From positions 1-53,119 of the forward strand of contig JAWXCF010000082.1 in NCBI GenBank assembly GCA_034440515.1: DNA of 53,119 nt. Reading direction: 5' to 3'. A program made the translations under genes and the position numbers. The notes under the pieces are model-generated. The model ran no database searches and was not told the origin of the DNA. It saw only the letters and a program-made list of their open reading frames with translations. This document shows, in pieces, positions 35,647 through 45,011 of the stretch (position 1 is the first letter of the stretch; each line of letters starts with the position of its first letter). Origin of the DNA: JAWXCF01 sp034440515 (GTDB taxonomy: Bacteria; Bacteroidota; Bacteroidia; CAILMK01).

Positions 35647-36742
35647 ATTTCACTCTTTTCAAATAGCCTGAGCCTCCGTTGTGCTCAACTACAGAAATAT
35701 TGTCGTAGAAATCACCAACGCTTTTAAATAATGGTGGTATAATTTCTATGCCTGACTTATTCATTATCCCAGATTTATCTCCATCTCTCTTTTTAAACCC
35801 GATTGCATCGCTAGAATTAAAATTACCTAAATTATAGTAATTAGGTTTTATAATGTCTTTGCCAGTTTTATCCATATATCCGTGTAAACTAATAGAATTG
35901 TTTGTCCCTGCTACAGGAAAATAATTAAAGAAGTGACCCATATCTCCACTCCAATCCATTGTCCCATTAAATTCCCTATTGGCTAAGATATTTCCCTTAA
36001 CATCTATAAAGCAAGAGAAATAATCATCATTGTCGTTTTTCTTACTAACACAGGCATAGGGCCCATAAAAATCACTTGCTGATAGATATAAAATTGGTAT
36101 AACTAATTCTCCTTTTTTATCTATATATCCAAACTTGTACTCCCTATTCTTACCCCTTTTTTGTACTGCACATAGCCCATTCTTAAACTGTGTGAAAATA
36201 CCTCCGTTTTGTATATCAGCAATCACAACTTTTCCTTTTGTATTTATAAATCCATCTAATTTGTCGTTAAATCTTACGTAAGCTAATCCTTCACTAAATA
36301 GTTCAGCAGAGGCATAGACTTGGTCAGATAATTTCTTAAAATTCTTATCCACATAAAACTTTCCTTTCTCAGTTGAAACGATGGCAAATCCCTCGCTATA
36401 ATTAGATATTTTGTAATCATTAGGAATTGGCGTCTTCACAAAATTTTTGTTTAAGATGTATTTATAATTATGCCCAACCTCAATAAGTGCAATACCATCA
36501 TAAAAACCCTCAGAAGTTTCCCCACCTTCTAATGTATAAACTTTTTTACCATTCACATCATAAAAAGACATTCTTTCATTCTTGAATGATGCCGTTCCGT
36601 AACCTTCTCTATATTGATTAACTCCATCGCTAATAGTTGGCTCTACTACCCATTTAAAGCCTTTAGGTAGATTTAGTGGCTTATTGTCTTGGGTAAATGA
36701 AAAACCAATTAATAATGAAAATAATACAAAAATTTTTAACAT
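35645..36742 (-). CDS. WG-repeat protein, secreted or periplasmic
   Basis: 365 residues. A short signal peptide (about 1-18) is followed by about eight KWG/WG-like repeats, each roughly 35-45 residues with patterns such as EGFAIVSTEKGKFYV, EGLAYVRFNDKLDGFINTKG and YKFGYIDKKGELVIP. These fold as beta-strand repeats of unknown function that are common in Bacteroidota. It is the last of four closely spaced minus-strand genes running from mfd; the T9SS gene upstream is only 6 bases away. Confidence 0.85.
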   Translation of the reverse strand: MLKIFVLFSLLIGFSFTQDNKPLNLPKGFKWVVEPTISDGVNQYREGYGTASFKNERMSFYDVNGKKVYTLEGGETSEGFYDGIALIEVGHNYKYILNKNFVKTPIPNDYKISNYSEGFAIVSTEKGKFYVDKNFKKLSDQVYASAELFSEGLAYVRFNDKLDGFINTKGKVVIADIQNGGIFTQFKNGLCAVQKRGKNREYKFGYIDKKGELVIPILYLSASDFYGPYACVSKKNDNDDYFSCFIDVKGNILANREFNGTMDWSGDMGHFFNYFPVAGTNNSISLHGYMDKTGKDIIKPNYYNLGNFNSSDAIGFKKRDGDKSGIMNKSGIEIIPPLFKSVGDFYDNISVVEHNGGSGYLKRVK

Positions 36743-36748
36743 AAATAT

Positions 36749-37627
36749 TTAATGTGAAACAACAATTTTGATTGTTTTATTATTTCTAGTTCCAGATATT
36801 CTCATTTGGTAAATACCAGAACTGAAATCTGCGGTAGAAATATTAAAACTTGAAGTACCTACCGGCAATAAAGTATTAGGCATTGTATATACAAGCTTGC
36901 CGTTTAAGTTAAATATTTGGATAATCAAATTTTCAGCAACTTTTAGGTTTACACCTACATTCAGTATATCATTTGCAGGTTGAGGAAAACACATCAATGT
37001 AAAATTATCTATCAATTCATTTTTTACACCCACTGAACCAGTCAATACAACGTCATCTACATATAAATGTGTGTTCGGTTCAGCTGGTTCTCTTTTATAG
37101 CTTGAGCTAAAAATAAATCCAAATGAATCTACTCGTGCAGTAAAGTTATCATCACTTAAAATTGAAATGAAAAAGGGTCGCCAAGTTGATGAAGTCCCAA
37201 AAAATTGAAATGCAGCATAGGTAACCTCATATTTTTCTAGGCCGCTAGGTGTTGCCGTATAATATGCCATATATAACCCAGCACTATCATCAAACATTTG
37301 ATTTAACATATACCAGCCTGTTATCTTTGTGTAAGTAACTGCCTTAATCTTAGTACCGTACAAAAGAAAGCCTTTAAGTTCCTGACTATCTAAACTATAG
37401 CTATTCTTTACATCTGCACAAAAATTACCTGATTTTGCTTGTGTTGATTTTAATACACTAGCTCCAAAAAAAGGGTACAATTGGGCTAAAGTAATCCAAT
37501 TTTTAGGCACCTCATACCCATTTACCTGCTCCCACTCTTCAAAGCCTCCATTTGAAATAACTTGACCATTTACAAAAGGAGAACAAAAAAGTAAGGCTGT
37601 AATTATTGAAAGAATATTCCTCATCAT
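36749..37627 (-). CDS. Secreted protein with T9SS type A sorting domain
   Basis: 292 residues. Signal peptide of about 21 residues ending VNG. The mature protein begins ISNGGFEEWEQVNGYEVP, a start seen in many Bacteroidota surface proteins with a carbohydrate-binding-like beta-sandwich (about 25-205). The last ~80 residues (CFPQPANDILNVGVNL to KTIKIVVSH) are a type A Por sorting domain, so export is by T9SS. Its ATG (37627) overlaps the stop of the membrane-protein gene as ATGA; a second ATG follows at once. Ligand unknown. Confidence 0.85.
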   Translation of the reverse strand: MMRNILSIITALLFCSPFVNGQVISNGGFEEWEQVNGYEVPKNWITLAQLYPFFGASVLKSTQAKSGNFCADVKNSYSLDSQELKGFLLYGTKIKAVTYTKITGWYMLNQMFDDSAGLYMAYYTATPSGLEKYEVTYAAFQFFGTSSTWRPFFISILSDDNFTARVDSFGFIFSSSYKREPAEPNTHLYVDDVVLTGSVGVKNELIDNFTLMCFPQPANDILNVGVNLKVAENLIIQIFNLNGKLVYTMPNTLLPVGTSSFNISTADFSSGIYQMRISGTRNNKTIKIVVSH

Positions 37628-38931
37628 TCTATTAATTTAGTACTAAAATATTTGATTCCAAGCAAACTTAAAGTAGATATTGCTGTACAATAAACCATAA
37701 TAAATACAAAAGGCAAACCAAATCTATTGGCACCTATGGGTCCCGTAATTGAAACCATATAAAGTATGTAGCCTAATATCCCCAATTTTACTTGTCTTGG
37801 CACTTTTCTATTATACATATAAAGTAATGTACCAATTAAAATCACAACCTTGCCTAAACCACTCAACAACAGATAAGTTAAATTAATTTGACTAAAGTTT
37901 TTTACGGCAGCCAGTCCCTTATCTAAATAGCCAGCCCTATATACATTTCCATACATCAATATCTTATATTCAAAATTACCTGGGTCAATTAACATTAGCA
38001 AGGCACCCTTTAAATGAAAAATTGAATATTGCAATGGAAACTGCATTAATATATCAATAGCAGATTTGCCTCTGAACTTAACGTAGTCAGGGTAATTTAA
38101 TTTATTATTTTCCAAGATTACGTTGTCAAGCCATTTTTCTGAATTTGCAGGTAAAGTATCATTCTGTACTCTATTTAACAATTGATAGGCATTATAATGT
38201 GCTAAATTATAGCCAGATATACTGCTAAACGTGTAAACACCAGATAATGAATGTATAAATATGATATAAGCTAATACAGTAGTACAGGGCAACAATTTTA
38301 GTATAATACTACCTTTAGGATATAGATAAAATAGAAATATAGGCGATATAAACACAAGGGGAAACATAACTGGTTTGATAAAGGCAGTTATTGTAACCAG
38401 ACAAATGATAAGTAGCCTTCTATGCTTGTATTCACCTGACATTAATAGGTAAAACAAAGTAAAAACTGTAGCAGTCAATAGACATTCACTCATTACCATA
38501 TTCGCATATATAATTGGTGAAGGAATCAGCAAAATTAGAGCTAACAGTATGATTGTAAATAGTAAGTTAGGGTTAGACACCCACCTTTGAATAAGATTAA
38601 AAAGTAGAAAATAAGTAAAAATACTAATCAGATTTTGCAAAAGAAGTATCAACCAAACGCCCCCAATAGGCACATAAGTAAGTATCAAAAAAACAGGATA
38701 TGCTATTGGTCGCTTGCTAATTAAGTCTGAATCTTTGTCTTCTACATTAGATAAATCTCCACAATAAAGTTTCCCATAAACTGCTAAGTTTTCAGCAGCA
38801 TTTTTATACTCAATACTGTCTGCAGTATCATAATGCATAGTTTGCATTTGGGTAAAGTAAAGCCCCAAATGAAGTACTGTAACAACCAGCATTAGTAGTT
38901 TAAACTTAGGTCCTAATTGTAGCGTAATCAT
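37624..38931 (-). CDS. Polytopic membrane protein, GT-C glycosyltransferase-like
   Basis: 435 residues with about ten to eleven hydrophobic helices. The first extracytoplasmic loop contains HYDTADSIEYKNAAENLAVY and SKRPIAYPVFLILTY, which resembles the acidic first loop (D/E motif and R-PP-Y) of dolichyl-phosphate-mannose and ArnT-type GT-C enzymes. I therefore suggest transfer of a lipid-linked sugar to an acceptor outside the membrane, without knowing the substrate. It starts directly after the mfd stop (TAAATG) and overlaps the T9SS gene, so all are co-transcribed. Confidence 0.7.
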   Translation of the reverse strand: MITLQLGPKFKLLMLVVTVLHLGLYFTQMQTMHYDTADSIEYKNAAENLAVYGKLYCGDLSNVEDKDSDLISKRPIAYPVFLILTYVPIGGVWLILLLQNLISIFTYFLLFNLIQRWVSNPNLLFTIILLALILLIPSPIIYANMVMSECLLTATVFTLFYLLMSGEYKHRRLLIICLVTITAFIKPVMFPLVFISPIFLFYLYPKGSIILKLLPCTTVLAYIIFIHSLSGVYTFSSISGYNLAHYNAYQLLNRVQNDTLPANSEKWLDNVILENNKLNYPDYVKFRGKSAIDILMQFPLQYSIFHLKGALLMLIDPGNFEYKILMYGNVYRAGYLDKGLAAVKNFSQINLTYLLLSGLGKVVILIGTLLYMYNRKVPRQVKLGILGYILYMVSITGPIGANRFGLPFVFIMVYCTAISTLSLLGIKYFSTKLIE

Positions 38932-41900
38932 TTATTTAATGATAGCTTCTGTCTCTATTTCCAATATTTCCTTTAGCATAACAACTGCATCGTGTGCAGA
39001 GTGAATATTTGAAATACTGAAACTCATTTCGTTATTCTCTTGATGTAATTTTAACATTTGAGGATGCGATTGTAAATAGTTTAGAATTTTCCCAAATTCA
39101 TCTTTCTGAAAGAATTCTGGTCGGGTAAGTTTATTGAATGAAGCTTTCATTTTACCTCGTTTCAATACTGCCTTGTCTATATGTATTGATTGGAGAATCC
39201 ACTTTAATCTAACTATGTCAAGCAATTCTCTGGTAGGTTTCGGAATTTTACCAAATCTATCTCTTAGTTCTTTTCTAAATTTCTGAAGTGCTACTTCATC
39301 TTTCAGTGCATTCAACTTATTATATAGGGTTAGCCTTTCGTGAATGTTGGTGATGTAATAGTCTGGTATATGAAGTTCGAAGTCAGTTTCTACTTGAGCA
39401 TCAATTTTAAATATCGGTTTCTTATCCTTGAATAGGTCTTTAAACTCTTCCTCTTTCAGCTCGTGCATTGCCTCGTTTATAATTTTCTGGTACATTTCCA
39501 GACCAATCTCAGCTATAAATCCGCTTTGCTCACCACCTAACAGGTTCCCAGCCCCCCTAATGTCTAAGTCCTTCATAGCAATATGAAATCCGCTGCCCAA
39601 CTCAGTATGTTCCTCTAAGGCCGATAATCGCTTTCTAGCCTCTGGGGTTAATACGCTTTTAGGGGGTGTTAATAAGTAACAATAGGCCTTCTTATTGCTT
39701 CGCCCTACCCTACCACGTAGTTGGTATAAATCACTCAATCCGTGATTTTGCGCCATATTTATTATAATGGTATTTACATTAGGAATGTCTAAACCCGCCT
39801 CTATAATGTTAGTACATACTAAAATATCATAGTACCCCTCTATGAAATTCAGCATAATCTCTTCTAGTTTTTCAGGTTCCATTTGTGCGTGACCTACTGA
39901 AACCCTTGCTCCAGGCACCATAGCACGAATGCTGTCTGCCATTTCGTGAATGTCTTTTACCCTATTGTGTACAAAAAACACTTGACCCTCTCTGCCCAGT
40001 TCATTTTCAATAGCCTCTGTAATTAATTCCTTGTCGAAAGTATGAATCTGAGTCCTGACAGGTTGCCTGTTTGGTGGAGGTGTCTGGATTATGCTCATAT
40101 CTCTTGCCCCCATTAGGCTAAAACTAAGTGTTCTAGGTATTGGAGTAGCTGTTAATGTTAGGGTGTCAATATTTGACTTTAACATTCTTAATTTTTCTTT
40201 AGCTGCTACACCAAACTTTTGCTCTTCATCAATTATCAACAGACCAATATTTTTCCACTTAATATCTTTACTCAATATTCTATGGGTGCCTATCAAGATA
40301 TCTACTTTACCGTCTTCTACCCTTTTTAGGGTTTCTTTTTGCTGGGCTGCATTTTTAAAACGGCTTATAAAGTCTACCGTTACAGGAAACTCTGCCAATC
40401 TACTTTTAAAGGTCTTGTTATGTTGACTAGCTAACACAGTAGTTGGCACCAACACCGCAACCTGCTTACTATCGCTAACAGCCTTAAATGCTGCCCTGAT
40501 GGCCACCTCTGTTTTACCAAAGCCTACATCGCCACATATCAATCTATCCATTGGGTGTGGTGCCTCCATATCTCGCTTCAGGTCTTCAGTGCTTTTGGCT
40601 TGGTCTGGGGTATCTTCATACATAAAACTAGCCTCTAGTTCAGTTTGCATATAGCTGTCTTTACTAAATGCAAAACCAGGGGTTGATTTTCGTTTAGCAT
40701 AGAGCATTATTAGGTCTCTAGCCATTTCTTTAACCTTAGTTTTGGTCTTACTTTTCAGATTTTCCCAAGTATTCGTTCCTAGCTTATTAATCTTGGGAGC
40801 CTTTCCATCCTGCCCAGAAAATCTACTTATTTTATGCAAAGAGTGAATATTCACATAGAGTAAGTCTCCACCAGCATATTTTAAACGCACTGCCTCTTGC
40901 ACCTTACCACTGAACTCTAACTTTTGTAAACCGCTAAATATTCCAATACCGTGATCTAAGTGAGTCACGTAATCGCCAGGCTTCAAATCATACAGTTCTT
41001 TAAGTGTAATGGCTTCACTCTTGGTATATTTTCGCTTACCCTTATACCGTTGGTACCTTCCAAATATTTGATGTTCCGTGTAGCAGGCTATATCTTTCTC
41101 TACATCAGCAAAGCCTGAATGCAGAATTTTATATACTGGTATAAATAAGTCGCTATGCCCCATATCTTCTAGTATGGCATATAGTCGTTCTATTTGTCTA
41201 GACTGGTCACTAAATATTAAATTTTCAAAGCCCTTATCTTTATTCTTTTGTAAGTCTTCAGCTAATAGCTTAAAGTTCTTATTAAATTCAGGTTGGGGTC
41301 GAATGTCAAACACTAGCTCTAGATTAGGCTTGAAGAATGATTTATTTCCAAATTCAATAGTAGTTCGCTTGCTTATTTGTCGTTGTATATCGCTGCTGCT
41401 TTGCTGGTGATGTACATATTGGTATTCATTCTCGTGTCGATGTTTATATTTTTCCAACTTTTCATTTAGAAACTTTATTTTGTCAAAAAGTAAAAATAAG
41501 TTTGGGCTAAATATTATGGTTTTTTTAGCCAAGCAATCAAAAAATGATATTCGTTTTATACTTTCTTCTTCTTGAGTTTCGACGTTAGGTATTATGGTTA
41601 CCTTACTTAGTTTTTTTACACTCAGCTGAGAATCTGGGTCAAACATTCTAATTGACTCAATCTTATCTTCTAATAGTTCTATACGAATGGGTAGGTCAGA
41701 TGCATAACTAAATACGTCAATAATCCCCCCTCTAATTGAAAACGTACCAGCCTCATACACAAAATCAGTTCTTTCAAACTGATAACTCATCAGAAACTCT
41801 ATGATAAAGTCAATGTCCAAATTGGAATTCACCTCAATTTCAAAAGTATTGTCCTGAATAGACTTAGCATCTGCCACCAATTCCAGAACAGCCTCTGGGT

Positions 41901-42279
41901 ATGTGACCACTATTTGCCTGTTATTTGGGTTTTTCAGGGCATTTAGTACCTCTGTTCTGTCTAATATACTTTGATTATCAGGCTCATATAGTTCACTATC
42001 ATTTTTATACGGCGATGGGTATAACCATATTTTTTTAGCGTCTAAGAAACTTTGCAGGTCGTTTTGGAAATACTCGGCGCTTTCTCTATCTGGCAATATG
42101 TAACACTGAGGGTAGTTTAATGCTGTATATACCGATGCACCAATTATAGATTCTAAAGAACCTCTAAGGCCCTGAATCAAAGCGTGAAAAGTTTCTTGGG
42201 CATCAGATTTAAGGTATTGAATTAAATTTTGAAGCCGTTTATCGTCTAAATAAACTTGTAATAATTCCAAATGAGTCAC
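38932..42279 (-). CDS. mfd: Transcription-repair coupling factor Mfd
   Basis: 1115 residues. Mfd removes RNA polymerase stalled at DNA damage and recruits UvrA. The UvrB-like N-terminal module (about 30-330), the polymerase-binding CarD-like domain (near 430, GDYVTHLDHGIGIFSG), the RecG-like translocase (Walker A GDVGFGKTEVA near 580, LLIIDEEQKFG near 683) and the C-terminal TRCF domain are all present. The start is GTG at 42279; no other start fits as well. TAAATTCG at 42285-42292 is a near-consensus -7 element and would give an almost leaderless message. Confidence 0.96.
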   Translation of the reverse strand: MTHLELLQVYLDDKRLQNLIQYLKSDAQETFHALIQGLRGSLESIIGASVYTALNYPQCYILPDRESAEYFQNDLQSFLDAKKIWLYPSPYKNDSELYEPDNQSILDRTEVLNALKNPNNRQIVVTYPEAVLELVADAKSIQDNTFEIEVNSNLDIDFIIEFLMSYQFERTDFVYEAGTFSIRGGIIDVFSYASDLPIRIELLEDKIESIRMFDPDSQLSVKKLSKVTIIPNVETQEEESIKRISFFDCLAKKTIIFSPNLFLLFDKIKFLNEKLEKYKHRHENEYQYVHHQQSSSDIQRQISKRTTIEFGNKSFFKPNLELVFDIRPQPEFNKNFKLLAEDLQKNKDKGFENLIFSDQSRQIERLYAILEDMGHSDLFIPVYKILHSGFADVEKDIACYTEHQIFGRYQRYKGKRKYTKSEAITLKELYDLKPGDYVTHLDHGIGIFSGLQKLEFSGKVQEAVRLKYAGGDLLYVNIHSLHKISRFSGQDGKAPKINKLGTNTWENLKSKTKTKVKEMARDLIMLYAKRKSTPGFAFSKDSYMQTELEASFMYEDTPDQAKSTEDLKRDMEAPHPMDRLICGDVGFGKTEVAIRAAFKAVSDSKQVAVLVPTTVLASQHNKTFKSRLAEFPVTVDFISRFKNAAQQKETLKRVEDGKVDILIGTHRILSKDIKWKNIGLLIIDEEQKFGVAAKEKLRMLKSNIDTLTLTATPIPRTLSFSLMGARDMSIIQTPPPNRQPVRTQIHTFDKELITEAIENELGREGQVFFVHNRVKDIHEMADSIRAMVPGARVSVGHAQMEPEKLEEIMLNFIEGYYDILVCTNIIEAGLDIPNVNTIIINMAQNHGLSDLYQLRGRVGRSNKKAYCYLLTPPKSVLTPEARKRLSALEEHTELGSGFHIAMKDLDIRGAGNLLGGEQSGFIAEIGLEMYQKIINEAMHELKEEEFKDLFKDKKPIFKIDAQVETDFELHIPDYYITNIHERLTLYNKLNALKDEVALQKFRKELRDRFGKIPKPTRELLDIVRLKWILQSIHIDKAVLKRGKMKASFNKLTRPEFFQKDEFGKILNYLQSHPQMLKLHQENNEMSFSISNIHSAHDAVVMLKEILEIETEAIIK

Positions 42280-42284
42280 AATTG

Positions 42285-42292
42285 CGAATTTA
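42285..42292 (-). promoter_or_regulatory. Possible -7 element (TAAATTCG) at the mfd start
   Basis: Seven of eight bases match TAnnTTTG on the minus strand, six bases upstream of the mfd GTG. No -33 TTG is seen. Confidence 0.3.
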
Positions 42293-42353
42293 CAATGCTT
42301 GAAGCTGTGATTAAGTTTAAATAAAAAAACTGAAATAGAACTTTTTTTTATGA

Positions 42354-42382
42354 TTTGTATTTATGGTAAAAAACTATATTCG
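42354..42382 (+). promoter_or_regulatory. Promoter (TTTG-N17-TATATTCG) of the DUF2795 gene
   Basis: TTTG at 42354-42357, 17 bases, then TATATTCG (42375-42382, seven of eight bases of the -7 element). The expected leader is about 22 bases. Confidence 0.45.
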
Positions 42383-42410
42383 CGCAACTTAACGTACAAG
42401 ATAACAGAAA

Positions 42411-42632
42411 ATGTATTGGACACTGGAACTAGCTAATTATTTGGAAGATGCCCCTTGGCCTGCTACCAAAGATGAACTAATAGACTTCGCTATTAGATCA
42501 GGTGCACCCCTAGAAGTAATTGAAAACTTACAAGAGTTAGAGGATGACGGGGAGCCTTATGAAGCCATTGAGGAGATTTGGAATGATTATCCAACCCACG
42601 ATGAATACTTCTTTAATGAAGATGAACTTTAA
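42411..42632 (+). CDS. DUF2795 family protein
   Basis: 73 residues, very acidic. WTLELANYLEDAPWPATKDE and ELIDFAIRSGAPLEVIENLQ match the small helical DUF2795 domain, found widely and of unknown function. The tail (DYPTHDEYFFNEDEL) is strongly acidic. It is divergent from mfd and convergent with the TPR gene, with its own promoter. DUF2795 proteins of this short form are frequent in Bacteroidota. Confidence 0.85.
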   Translation: MYWTLELANYLEDAPWPATKDELIDFAIRSGAPLEVIENLQELEDDGEPYEAIEEIWNDYPTHDEYFFNEDEL

Positions 42633-42669
42633 TTAAACACTGATTTTATTCACCAATCAAAAATGTGTC

Positions 42670-42695
42670 AACCTCCTAATTAAATTTAGGGGGTT
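42670..42695. terminator. Hairpin between convergent genes, likely two-way terminator
   Basis: AACCTCCTAA pairs with TTAGGGGGTT (10 pairs, one T-G) around a six-base loop. T-rich but interrupted tails follow on both strands. It ends 4 bases from the TPR gene stop. Confidence 0.6.
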
Positions 42696-42698
42696 TAC

Positions 42699-44225
42699 TT
42701 ATTTTAATCTGGTCAGGCCTGCCTTTGCCTTCAGCTCAAAGCTGTTGAAATAGGGATAATTTTTATACTCTTTTAGGGTTCTATTGAAGTACTTTTTTGC
42801 TTCAGCTTTATTACCATTCCCTTCATATATACTGCCTATAAAATAAGTAGAGGCCGGTGCGTAGTACGAATTCTTTAAAGATATCTTTATAGCTTTATTG
42901 TAATTTTCTATAGCTTGGGTATTTTGCTTTAAGGCTTGGTAGCTTCTGCCGTATCTATAGTACAACTGTGCAGCATCTTCTTGATTATCACTTAGCTTAG
43001 TTTGATTCAACTCTAAGACAGATAGATTATATAATCCACCGTCAAAATATAACCTACCTTGAAGTAGGTGCAGATTGTCCAATGGAAATGAAGCTTCTAC
43101 TGCGGCACTTTTGTCTTCTTCTATAAATTCTGTCCCCTCAGTTTTTACAAGTCTTCTAGCATTTAAAGCACTTCTTGTTTCTCCGCCCACCTGAAATGCC
43201 CACGATAGTTTTAGCCAAGCATCTTTTATGTAATTATCACCTTGAAAGCTCTTAATAAACCTAGCTATATAGAACTTGCTCTTAGGGTTGCATTCATATA
43301 GAAGACTTTGCCCATAATAATAATCTAAAATAGGATATACAGGCTTATTGGTAGGCGTACATATTTTTTTCAAAATTTTAGCTACCTTATCTGACTGATG
43401 TAGTTTCAAATAGATAGTTGTTCTAAGTACTTCATAGCACTCGCCAGTAGTATATTTAGGCAAATGATCTAATGCATATCTAACTTGTTCAAAGTCCTCG
43501 GTAATAAACAAATTAACGAGTGCATATATAAACCCAGTTTCTGCTGCCATAAAGTTGTACTCGTGCTTTGGGTCTGATAGGGTTTGATAATAGGCCTTTA
43601 TATTTTTAACAGACTCTTTTAGATTTCCTTTAATACCGAAAAACGAAGCGAGGCCTTTATATTGATTTGGTAATACGCCACCCACCAGTGTTAATCCATA
43701 TTGATACTTCTTGCCTGGTACAAAGTCTGGGAATTTCTCATTCATCGTGTTAATTAACAGCAAAGCCTCTCGAATGGCTAGTAATCCTTTAGCATTATTA
43801 CCCTTTTGCACTCTGGCTATAGCTAAACGCGTATAAACTTCTGATCGACAATAGTAATACCAAGGCGAGTTTCTGGGCATACTACTCAGATTCTCCAAGC
43901 ACTCATTAGCAGACTTTACGTAAGCGTGATAGCTAGCATCACTATTAGTACCTAAATAGTCTATAAAGTTCCTTAGGTCGCCAATCCAGTAACTTAGACC
44001 GTTTATATAGGTATCTGAATTTTCAGCATATGGATTGACTGGTTCACCTTGCCATATTAATAAATAAGCCCGCTTAATGTGCGGGCTTAAATCAAAACTT
44101 TTGTTTGCCTTCTCATTATTAGTCTGAATGCTATCAGAATAAATTTGATTTATTGGCAGTATGAGGGCTAAGAAAATAAAAACAATTGACAAATAATTCT
44201 TATACCTCAACTTTGTTTTTATCAT
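42699..44225 (-). CDS. TPR-repeat protein, exported
   Basis: 508 residues. An N-terminal signal or anchor segment (about 12-30, LSIVFIFLALILPINQIY) is followed by an alpha-helical body. The clearest tetratricopeptide repeats are at the C-terminus (from about 385): GLYNLSVLELNQTKLSDNQE, YYRYGRSYQALKQNTQAIEN and GNGNKAEAKKYFNRTLKEYK. The N-terminal part resembles the IML2/DUF3808-like TPR arrays that Bacteroidota encode in similar proteins. It probably mediates protein-protein contacts in the periplasm. It lies 9 bases after the zinc-ribbon gene on the same strand, so it belongs to the Nif3 operon. Confidence 0.78.
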   Translation of the reverse strand: MIKTKLRYKNYLSIVFIFLALILPINQIYSDSIQTNNEKANKSFDLSPHIKRAYLLIWQGEPVNPYAENSDTYINGLSYWIGDLRNFIDYLGTNSDASYHAYVKSANECLENLSSMPRNSPWYYYCRSEVYTRLAIARVQKGNNAKGLLAIREALLLINTMNEKFPDFVPGKKYQYGLTLVGGVLPNQYKGLASFFGIKGNLKESVKNIKAYYQTLSDPKHEYNFMAAETGFIYALVNLFITEDFEQVRYALDHLPKYTTGECYEVLRTTIYLKLHQSDKVAKILKKICTPTNKPVYPILDYYYGQSLLYECNPKSKFYIARFIKSFQGDNYIKDAWLKLSWAFQVGGETRSALNARRLVKTEGTEFIEEDKSAAVEASFPLDNLHLLQGRLYFDGGLYNLSVLELNQTKLSDNQEDAAQLYYRYGRSYQALKQNTQAIENYNKAIKISLKNSYYAPASTYFIGSIYEGNGNKAEAKKYFNRTLKEYKNYPYFNSFELKAKAGLTRLK

Positions 44226-44234
44226 TTTAAAGTG

Positions 44235-45011
44235 TTATGCTTTTGCAGCTATCAACGTTTCTTCTAATGTAATGTTTGAGTTTTCTGCTAAATCATTATC
44301 GACTAAAACCCTACCACAGTTTTCGCAAACTATGATTTTCTTCCTTTGACGTAGGTCTAATTGTCTTTGTGGTGGAATTTTAGAGAAACAACCTGCGCAG
44401 GCATTTCTGTCTATTGTTACCACTGCAAGACCATTTTTCACGTTGTCACGTAGTCTTTTATAGGCTTGCATCAACCTATTGTCATTTATTTGAGTTGCAG
44501 CATTATCTCTAAGATTTCTCAACTCATTTTCCTCTTTTATAGTCTCACCTGTAATGGTATCTAATTCCCCTTTCTTATGGCCTAGTTCTGTCTTTCTATC
44601 TTCAAGTAGTGCCTTGGTAGTTTCCATCCCAGATTTTCTCTCATCAATTTGGGCATTCAAATCTTTGATTTTCTTTTCTGCGGCCATTATTTCAAGCTTC
44701 TGCATTTCTAATTCCTTGCTTAGCGCAAGAAACTCTCTATTATTTTTCACATTAGTTTGCTGATCATCATATTTGGTAATTAGCCCTTGTGAAGTTTTAA
44801 TTTGCTGTTTAGCCTCTTCTATCCCTTTTTTAAACTCATCTATTTCAGATTTTAGCTTTTCTTGTCTGGTTTGCAAACCAGCAATTTCGTCTTCTAAATC
44901 GCTTACCTCAATTGGCAATTCACCCCTTATGTTCTGAATTTTATCAATCTTGGTATCAATTATTTGCAGATTATATAAATTCTCTAGTTTTTGTTCAACT
45001 GTTGCTTCCAT
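44235..45011 (-). CDS. Coiled-coil protein with C4 zinc ribbon (CdsZ/DUF164 type)
   Basis: 258 residues from the ATG at 45011; an in-frame TTG three bases earlier is less likely. Residues ~1-190 form a long antiparallel coiled coil. The C-terminus is a zinc ribbon of the zf-RING_7 family: CAGCFSKIPPQRQLDLRQR and IVCENCGRVLVD supply four cysteines. The start overlaps the Nif3 stop by one base (TGATG). This pair of genes is conserved in many bacteria. The zinc-ribbon family has been linked to nucleic-acid or ribosome-related functions, but its exact role is not settled. Confidence 0.9.
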   Translation of the reverse strand: MEATVEQKLENLYNLQIIDTKIDKIQNIRGELPIEVSDLEDEIAGLQTRQEKLKSEIDEFKKGIEEAKQQIKTSQGLITKYDDQQTNVKNNREFLALSKELEMQKLEIMAAEKKIKDLNAQIDERKSGMETTKALLEDRKTELGHKKGELDTITGETIKEENELRNLRDNAATQINDNRLMQAYKRLRDNVKNGLAVVTIDRNACAGCFSKIPPQRQLDLRQRKKIIVCENCGRVLVDNDLAENSNITLEETLIAAKA

